From the NCBI GenBank assembly GCA_037443785.1, contig JBBINR010000013.1:22646-86645 (forward strand): 64,000 bases of DNA, written 5' to 3'. Of the stretch, positions 59,277-64,000 are shown piece by piece. The notes under the pieces are model-generated. The model ran no database searches. It worked only from the letters and a program-made list of their open reading frames with translations, and was not told the origin of the DNA. The DNA is from JAQUOA01 sp037443785 (GTDB lineage Bacteria > Bacteroidota > Ignavibacteria > UBA10030 > UBA8401). The position numbers were made by a program, and so were the translations under genes. The stretch's first letter is position 1; every line of letters starts with the position of its first letter.

Positions 59277-59882
59277 TCAGAATGTGCATTGAAGAGTCAA
59301 TGCCGTTTTAAGTTTGGTCAGATATTCTTGTTTAGAAATTTCTATACATCCAAGCGTGGCAAGATGAGAATTAACATATTGGGTATCGAGCAAAACATAG
59401 CCGCGTTCATTGAGATGTTTTACAAGATGCACCAGCGCTATTTTGGAAGCGTCAGTCATTGTACTGAACATCGATTCCCCAAAAAACGCTCCGCCAATTG
59501 ACACTCCATATAAACCGCCCACGATTGCCCCGTTATGCCAGCTTTCAATCGAATGTGCAAATCCATGTCGGAAAAGACGGAGATAGCTTTGCACAATGGT
59601 TTCGGATATCCAAACTTCTTCACGATCTGCACAACTTCGTATGATCGATTCAAAATCAGAATCGATCCGGATTTCATAAATATTTTTCTTCAGCGTTTGC
59701 CTCAACGAGCGCGAAATTTTTAATCCATCCAACGGAATGATGCCGCGCTGCTCGGGGGAAAACCAATGGATTTTGCCATTGCTCCCTTCAGCCATCGGAA
59801 AAATTCCATTGCAATAGGCATTCAGCAGGAATTCACTCTCGATACATTTGTTTCCATCGGATGTTTTTGAAAATATTCGCAC
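59277..59882 (-). CDS. aat: Leucyl/phenylalanyl-tRNA-protein transferase
   Basis: 201 residues. FLLNAYCNGIFPMAEG, IHWFSPEQRGIIPLDGL, SCADREEVWISETIV, AHSIESWHNGAIVGGLYGV and GGAFFGESMFS are the conserved Aat motifs. It adds Leu or Phe to N-terminal Lys/Arg of proteins, a signal for ClpAP. Length is a little short relative to E. coli (234) but contains the full transferase core. The stop lies 8 nt before the purC start. Confidence 0.93.
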   Translation of the reverse strand: MRIFSKTSDGNKCIESEFLLNAYCNGIFPMAEGSNGKIHWFSPEQRGIIPLDGLKISRSLRQTLKKNIYEIRIDSDFESIIRSCADREEVWISETIVQSYLRLFRHGFAHSIESWHNGAIVGGLYGVSIGGAFFGESMFSTMTDASKIALVHLVKHLNERGYVLLDTQYVNSHLATLGCIEISKQEYLTKLKTALTLQCTF

Positions 59883-59896
59883 GCGCTAAAAAATAC

Positions 59897-59932
59897 AATG
59901 CCGAGTTTCCAGTAAATGAAGAACTCGGCATT
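59897..59932 (-). terminator. Rho-independent terminator of the phosphofructokinase gene
   Basis: A perfect 11-bp stem AATGCCGAGTT/AACTCGGCATT with a 14-nt loop, 64 nt after the pfk stop on the minus strand, followed by GTATTTTTT. Confidence 0.8.
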
Positions 59933-59996
59933 TATATGTATTTACATCATTGAACTTCCTCTATGAATCTCGATTCATAAAGACGATGGGTTGAAA

Positions 59997-61097
59997 TTAT
60001 TCATCACCGAAGCTTGTTCCAACGGCCCGTGCCGATGAAACAATTTCTCCTGTAACCGGAACCAACCGCTGCTTTGAAATCGCATCTTTAATTGCAACGC
60101 TGGTCACATGAAGTCCTTTCAAACTGACCATTTTGCCGAATTCACCTTTTACAGCAAGTTCTACAGCTTTGGTCCCATAACGAGAAGCCAGCACGCGATC
60201 ATATGCTGTCGGACTGCCCCCCCGTTGTAAGTGGCCAAGAATGGTTGTTCGTGTCTCAAGACCCGTTTCCTCGGTAATACGGCGTGCAACGTGCTCACCA
60301 ATTCCGCCAAAACGAATTGGATCGGTTCGCTTCACATCAGTTTCTCGAATAACGATTTCTTCATCAGCTGCTTTTGCACCTTCGGCTACGCAGATAATGC
60401 TGTAACGATTTCCGCGGGTGCTTCGTTCAATAACACGACGCATGACGCTGTCCCACTTGAATGGAAGTTCAGGAAGCAGAATAATATCGGCACCGCCGGC
60501 AAGTCCGGCTTGAAGTGCAATCCATCCTGCATAGCGTCCCATCACTTCAATCACCATTACTCTATGATGAGCTGATGCTGTTGTGTGAAGGCGATCAATT
60601 GCTTCAGTTGCAATCGAAAGTGCCGTATCAAAACCAAATGTTTGATCCGTTGCATCAAGATCATTGTCGATGGTTTTCGGAACACCGATGACATTCAATC
60701 CCATATCGGCCAATTTGTTTGATATGTGCATTGTGCCATCACCGCCGATTGCGATAATGCAATCCAGTCCCCATCCCTTATAATGTTTCAATACTCGCTG
60801 GGACGCGTCAACAATTTCAATTCCGTTCAATCCTTCAGAAGGATAATGGTATGGGTCCCCTTTGTTGGAAGTTCCAAGTATTGTTCCGCCAAGTCCGATA
60901 ATACCTGCAATATCTTCTCTGTTTATCTCTCGCATCCGTCCTTCAACAAAACCTTCAAATCCATCTTCAATACCTACCACTGTCAAACCATAGTCGTTCA
61001 TTGCAGGTTTAGCAACACCACGGATCACAGCGTTCAGTCCGGGACAGTCTCCACCGCCCGTTAAGATTCCGATTCGTTTTACTTTTTTTTGTGTCAT
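59997..61097 (-). CDS. 6-phosphofructokinase (ATP- or PPi-dependent)
   Basis: 366 residues. GILTGGGDCPGLNAVIRG, AIGGDGTMHISNKL, VPKTIDNDLDATDQTFGFDTA, and IEVMGRYAGWIAL give the PFK-A fold. The active-site residue that usually marks ATP use (Gly in GGDGT) is present, but the residue after the next strand is Lys (PKTIDND) where E. coli PfkA has Gly (PGTIDND). That Lys is seen in PPi-dependent and mixed group III enzymes, so the phosphoryl donor is uncertain. It commits fructose 6-phosphate to glycolysis. It ends in a terminator at 59897. Confidence 0.9.
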   Translation of the reverse strand: MTQKKVKRIGILTGGGDCPGLNAVIRGVAKPAMNDYGLTVVGIEDGFEGFVEGRMREINREDIAGIIGLGGTILGTSNKGDPYHYPSEGLNGIEIVDASQRVLKHYKGWGLDCIIAIGGDGTMHISNKLADMGLNVIGVPKTIDNDLDATDQTFGFDTALSIATEAIDRLHTTASAHHRVMVIEVMGRYAGWIALQAGLAGGADIILLPELPFKWDSVMRRVIERSTRGNRYSIICVAEGAKAADEEIVIRETDVKRTDPIRFGGIGEHVARRITEETGLETRTTILGHLQRGGSPTAYDRVLASRYGTKAVELAVKGEFGKMVSLKGLHVTSVAIKDAISKQRLVPVTGEIVSSARAVGTSFGDE

Positions 61098-61169
61098 TTT
61101 TTTAAGTGAATGTTCTTTTTTTACTTATTTGGACGAAGTAATGTACGAAATTTTTCACTTATATTAAAG

Positions 61170-62156
61170 TTATTTTTGAAGAATTGCCTGCTCCAAAATG
61201 AACTGGTTATGAAGCGAACTTTCAGCGCTTACCATCGGCTGTTGATCGTGAAGGATACAATCCGAAAAATGAGACACTTCGAGCTCGTAAAGGTCAGGAA
61301 CAATGATTTCTTCCTTTAGAATATCTCCAATCATTCCATCGGTGTTGAAACGAGTTTCAATGATCGAACTCGTTTTACTTGGAGTAAACTTAGATGCAGA
61401 AACCGATCCAAGAGTTCCTTGAAATTCAATAGATGTTTGCCGGTAACCGGTTTCAAATGATGAATAGATGGTACCGAGTTGACCTTTTTTAAATCTTAAC
61501 GCCAACACATTTGTCTTTTCAACATGGTCACCATTATCTCCCCTCATCAAACTTTTGACGTCGGCAACTTCGTCATTCAAAATAAATCGCAGTGAATCCA
61601 GGCAATGAATCCCAATGTCAAAAAGAGGTCCGCCGCCGGCGATGCGTTTGTTCCACAGCCATTGACGCTTGGAATTTTGGCCATTATAAATAAACTCTGC
61701 ACGGGCAAATGTAATATCGCCAAGAATTTTCGATTCGATAATTTCTTTCATCCGTCGAAGAAGCGGTGAAAATCGGAGCATGTGGCCAACCATGAATTTT
61801 ACATGCGCAGCATTGCATTCAGCAACCATATGGAAGGCTTGACTGTACGTAACTGCCATTGGTTTTTCAACAATGACATGCTTCCCTGCTCTTGCGGCGG
61901 TGATGGTGTCATCATGATGTTGTGAATTTGCCGAAACAATAAAGACTGCATCGACTTCATTGGAGTTAACGAGCGATTGAGCAGAATCAAAATATAGCGG
62001 AATGCAATATTGATCCGCTTTATGTTTTGCTTCATCAAATGATCTCTTTTGAATCGCAACAAGTTCCGAGTTCTTTGAATTCCGAATTGCAGGCATAATT
62101 GCCCGTTCGGCAAAATTTCCAAAACCGATGATCCCATACCGAATTTTTTTCATCAT
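61170..62156 (-). CDS. Gfo/Idh/MocA-family oxidoreductase
   Basis: 328 residues from ATG 62156 (an ATG follows at 62153); an earlier in-frame Met lies in the terminator region. The N-terminal Rossmann fold has RYGIIGFGNFAERAI and AVFIVSANSQHHDDTITAAR, then GKHVIVEKPMAVT (EKP motif). The C-terminal part has GGGPLFDIGIHCLDSLRF (catalytic D-x-x-x-H). These are NAD(P)-dependent sugar or pseudo-sugar dehydrogenases; the substrate is unknown. Confidence 0.88.
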   Translation of the reverse strand: MMKKIRYGIIGFGNFAERAIMPAIRNSKNSELVAIQKRSFDEAKHKADQYCIPLYFDSAQSLVNSNEVDAVFIVSANSQHHDDTITAARAGKHVIVEKPMAVTYSQAFHMVAECNAAHVKFMVGHMLRFSPLLRRMKEIIESKILGDITFARAEFIYNGQNSKRQWLWNKRIAGGGPLFDIGIHCLDSLRFILNDEVADVKSLMRGDNGDHVEKTNVLALRFKKGQLGTIYSSFETGYRQTSIEFQGTLGSVSASKFTPSKTSSIIETRFNTDGMIGDILKEEIIVPDLYELEVSHFSDCILHDQQPMVSAESSLHNQFILEQAILQK

Positions 62157-62188
62157 AATGTTCTTGTCATTGCACCGAATATCAATAA

Positions 62189-62217
62189 AAAAGCGAGACC
62201 GATCAAGTCTCGCTTTT
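62189..62217 (-). terminator. Rho-independent terminator of the diheme cytochrome gene
   Basis: AAAAGCGAGAC and GTCTCGCTTTT form an 11-bp stem with a 7-nt loop followed by T-rich sequence on the minus strand, 27 nt after the stop at 62244. Confidence 0.85.
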
Positions 62218-62243
62218 CCCATTTATTAACTTTATGAAACACG

Positions 62244-63227
62244 TTATTGAGCCGGAGTAAATTTTTCTACTCTATTTTCAACCGGCGGAATTGTCTGTAA
62301 AAATCTATAGATGGCTTTGAGATCTTCATCTTTCATCCCGGCAAATAAAGTCCACGGCATTGCAGAATTGAACTCGTGCGGCTTTACGAGTAAATTTCTT
62401 GCAGCACTGTCGCGATATGCTTTAAATTTTCCTACAAAGGCCTCTTCACTCCATAAGCCGATTCCTGTTTCATAGCTCTGTGTAATATTTGCGGATCGAA
62501 CGACATCGCCGTACTCATTTCTGAATTCAAAACCGCCGGCAAAATGTTTTTGGGGAATTGGTTGACCCTTTTCCATAGGAGTATGACAATCACCACACGC
62601 TGCAATCGTCACCAAGTATTCTCCATACTTTACGGTATCAGCCGGATCAGGCCGCTGCATCGGGGCCGCATCGTGTGGAATGGTTCTCACGATAATGTTC
62701 AATGGAAAATCGTATTTCGAATCAGGATACGATCCTTCTTTTGGCGACAATGTTCTGATGTAGGCAATAATGGCTTTTACGTCTTCAGGATCCATTTTCC
62801 CATAGGAGAGATACGGCATAAGTGGGAAAATTGCTTTTCCTTCTTTTGTTACACCGGTTGTAATAAGCCGATATAATTCACCATCAGAATATTTTTTAAG
62901 ATATGTTGGCGTAATATTTTTTGAGTATAATATGCCTGGAACTCCGGCATTCTCTCTTGAAAAAAGCTCCCCTCCTTTTCCTTCTGTTCCCGGCACTGTC
63001 GGCCCGGCAAATTTTTTCCAGTCGCGTGTCGAATGGCAGTCAATGCAACCCACAACATGGTTCGCCAGATAATTCCCGCGTTCAATCATTTCCGGCGTCG
63101 CATTGATCGTGACCTCTTTCGGCGGACTCACTTTAGGAAATGCAATAAAGATATAGCCAACCCCTCCGAGGATCACGGCCAGAATTCCAGCAAGAATATA
63201 TCCGACAATTTTAAGTAATTTGTTCAT
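62244..63227 (-). CDS. Membrane-anchored diheme c-type cytochrome
   Basis: 327 residues. An uncleaved-type N-terminal membrane helix (LLKIVGYILAGILAVILGGVGYIFIAF) is followed by two cytochrome c domains. Heme sites are VGCIDCHSTRD and AACGDCHTPME (CxxCH). Distal methionine candidates are in FPLMPYLSYGKM and FNSAMPWTLFAGM. Such proteins carry electrons in the periplasm, for example to a terminal oxidase or reductase. GGAGG is 8 nt before ATG 63227. Maturation would rely on CcdA and thioredoxin-fold proteins encoded in this window (inference). Confidence 0.9.
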   Translation of the reverse strand: MNKLLKIVGYILAGILAVILGGVGYIFIAFPKVSPPKEVTINATPEMIERGNYLANHVVGCIDCHSTRDWKKFAGPTVPGTEGKGGELFSRENAGVPGILYSKNITPTYLKKYSDGELYRLITTGVTKEGKAIFPLMPYLSYGKMDPEDVKAIIAYIRTLSPKEGSYPDSKYDFPLNIIVRTIPHDAAPMQRPDPADTVKYGEYLVTIAACGDCHTPMEKGQPIPQKHFAGGFEFRNEYGDVVRSANITQSYETGIGLWSEEAFVGKFKAYRDSAARNLLVKPHEFNSAMPWTLFAGMKDEDLKAIYRFLQTIPPVENRVEKFTPAQ

Positions 63228-63312
63228 ACAACAACCTCCGTAATGGTAAATGGTGAATTGAAAATAAAAATATTATCTTGATTGTCAAACCAATTGAGCG
63301 GTATCTTGTATT

Positions 63313-64000
63313 ATGAAAATTTATCTCCACATACTGAAAGCGCACATCGCTCCTTTCTTCGGATCGTTCTTCATTTTAATGTTTCTCTTTGTGCTTCAAT
63401 TTATCATGAAGTTTATGGATCAGCTTGTTGGCAAAGGCTTAAGCGGTGCCGTTATCGCTGAGCTTATGCTTCTCAATCTTGCATGGATGGTTGTCCTCGC
63501 TGTTCCAATGGCCGTACTTGTTGCAACGTTAATGGCATTTGGCGGCATGGCGTCGACGAATGAGATTACCGCAATGAAAGCCGGCGGTATTTCTTTAGTT
63601 CGCATGATGATTCCCATTATTATCGCATCGCTCGTTGTTACCTATTTGATGGTCGAATTCAACAATAAAGTTCTTCCTGAAGCGAACCATCGATCTAAAA
63701 CATTGACGATGGACATTCGAAGAAAGAAACCGACGTTGACCCTTATTCCCGGACTCTTCAATCAAGACATGCCGGGGCTCAGCCTTCTTGTTCGGAAGAC
63801 ATTTGAAGAATCAAACAATTTGGAAGGAATCACGATTTTTAATTATTCCAATCCTAGCAAGAACACCATCATCACCGCAACACACGGAAAACTTTCATTC
63901 TCTGAAGATTACAAAAACCTTATCATGGATCTCTACAATGGGGAAATCCACGAAATCGATTACACCAAACCATCCATGTATCGAATCGTCAAATTCGAGC
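63313..64000 (+). CDS. LptF/LptG-family LPS export permease (partial, 3' end outside window)
   Basis: 229 codons from ATG 63313, still open at the window edge. The N-terminal part is three long membrane segments (FFGSFFILMFLFVLQFIM, ELMLLNLAWMVVLAVPMAVL, RMMIPIIIASLVVTYLM). VPMAVLVATLMAFGGMASTNEITAMKAGGIS is split over these and is typical of YjgP/YjgQ (LptF/G) permeases, where the coupling helix contacts LptB. A periplasmic beta-jellyroll-like region starts after RRKKPTLTLIPGLF. F versus G is not decided from this half. It transports lipopolysaccharide with LptB2 and LptC. Confidence 0.88.
   Translation, partial: MKIYLHILKAHIAPFFGSFFILMFLFVLQFIMKFMDQLVGKGLSGAVIAELMLLNLAWMVVLAVPMAVLVATLMAFGGMASTNEITAMKAGGISLVRMMIPIIIASLVVTYLMVEFNNKVLPEANHRSKTLTMDIRRKKPTLTLIPGLFNQDMPGLSLLVRKTFEESNNLEGITIFNYSNPSKNTIITATHGKLSFSEDYKNLIMDLYNGEIHEIDYTKPSMYRIVKFE

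Overview
The window reads as a chromosomal segment of a free-living member of the Bacteroidota/Ignavibacteria (FCB) group. Three things point there. Two secreted beta-propeller proteins end in a type IX secretion (Por) sorting tail with the motif LSQNYPNPFNP, which is typical of Ignavibacteria-like genomes. Several promoters fit the Bacteroidota pattern TTG-N19/20-TAnnTTTG. The gene content (futalosine menaquinone operon, 2-oxoacid:ferredoxin oxidoreductase, GWxTD protein, c-type cytochromes) suits an anaerobic or facultative respirer of this group. No rRNA, tRNA or CRISPR array was seen.

Layout. 1-330: cut-off end of a secreted protein gene. 595-2478: an ABC-F ATPase. 2491-11066: a coherent regulatory block on the minus strand, made of two T9SS-exported Ycf48/BNR-like propeller proteins, a NarL-type response regulator and a hybrid-propeller (Reg_prop/Y_Y_Y) histidine kinase. 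All four carry a near-identical 25-bp palindromic site abutting a Bacteroidota-type promoter, so they look like one autoregulated regulon. 11276-17038: acs, a DUF4382-like lipoprotein, a LysE-type exporter, dusB and an NAD-type isocitrate dehydrogenase. 17224-24328: a six-gene menaquinone (futalosine) operon with UbiA/UbiX/UbiD-type late enzymes, an MqnE-MqnA fusion, MqnC, and an unexpected TIR-like protein. 24325-30977: phosphohexomutase, two PAP2 phosphatases, a zinc-ribbon/DUF2007 protein, ychF and an outer-membrane protein.

31024-35350 is an accessory island: a methyltransferase, an unknown basic protein, a DUF3800 protein and an IS1595-type transposase with a small partner ORF. Two of its genes have the same unusual order: strong promoter, then a compact branched RNA starting within 5-7 nt of the -10 box, then a U-tract, then the start codon. 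The RNA before the unknown gene at 32057 forms an apparent pseudoknot and is the best candidate here for something undescribed. The one before the DUF3800 gene probably belongs to the known class of DUF3800-associated RNA motifs.

35423-41146 is the arginine operon argC-J-B-F-R-G, with two ARG boxes over its promoter and its own repressor gene inside. 41309-46657: a heme-motif sensor kinase lacking the phosphoacceptor histidine, ccdA, and korAB. 46732-55172: a tightly packed plus-strand run (DHH phosphoesterase, pepA, thioesterase, two thioredoxin-fold proteins, MBL nuclease, GWxTD protein, pdxA, ftsE). 55186-63227: minus-strand genes for NifU, Mrp, a SurA-like chaperone, purC, aat, phosphofructokinase, a Gfo/Idh/MocA dehydrogenase and a diheme cytochrome. 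63313-64000: the start of an LptF/G-type permease, cut by the window edge.
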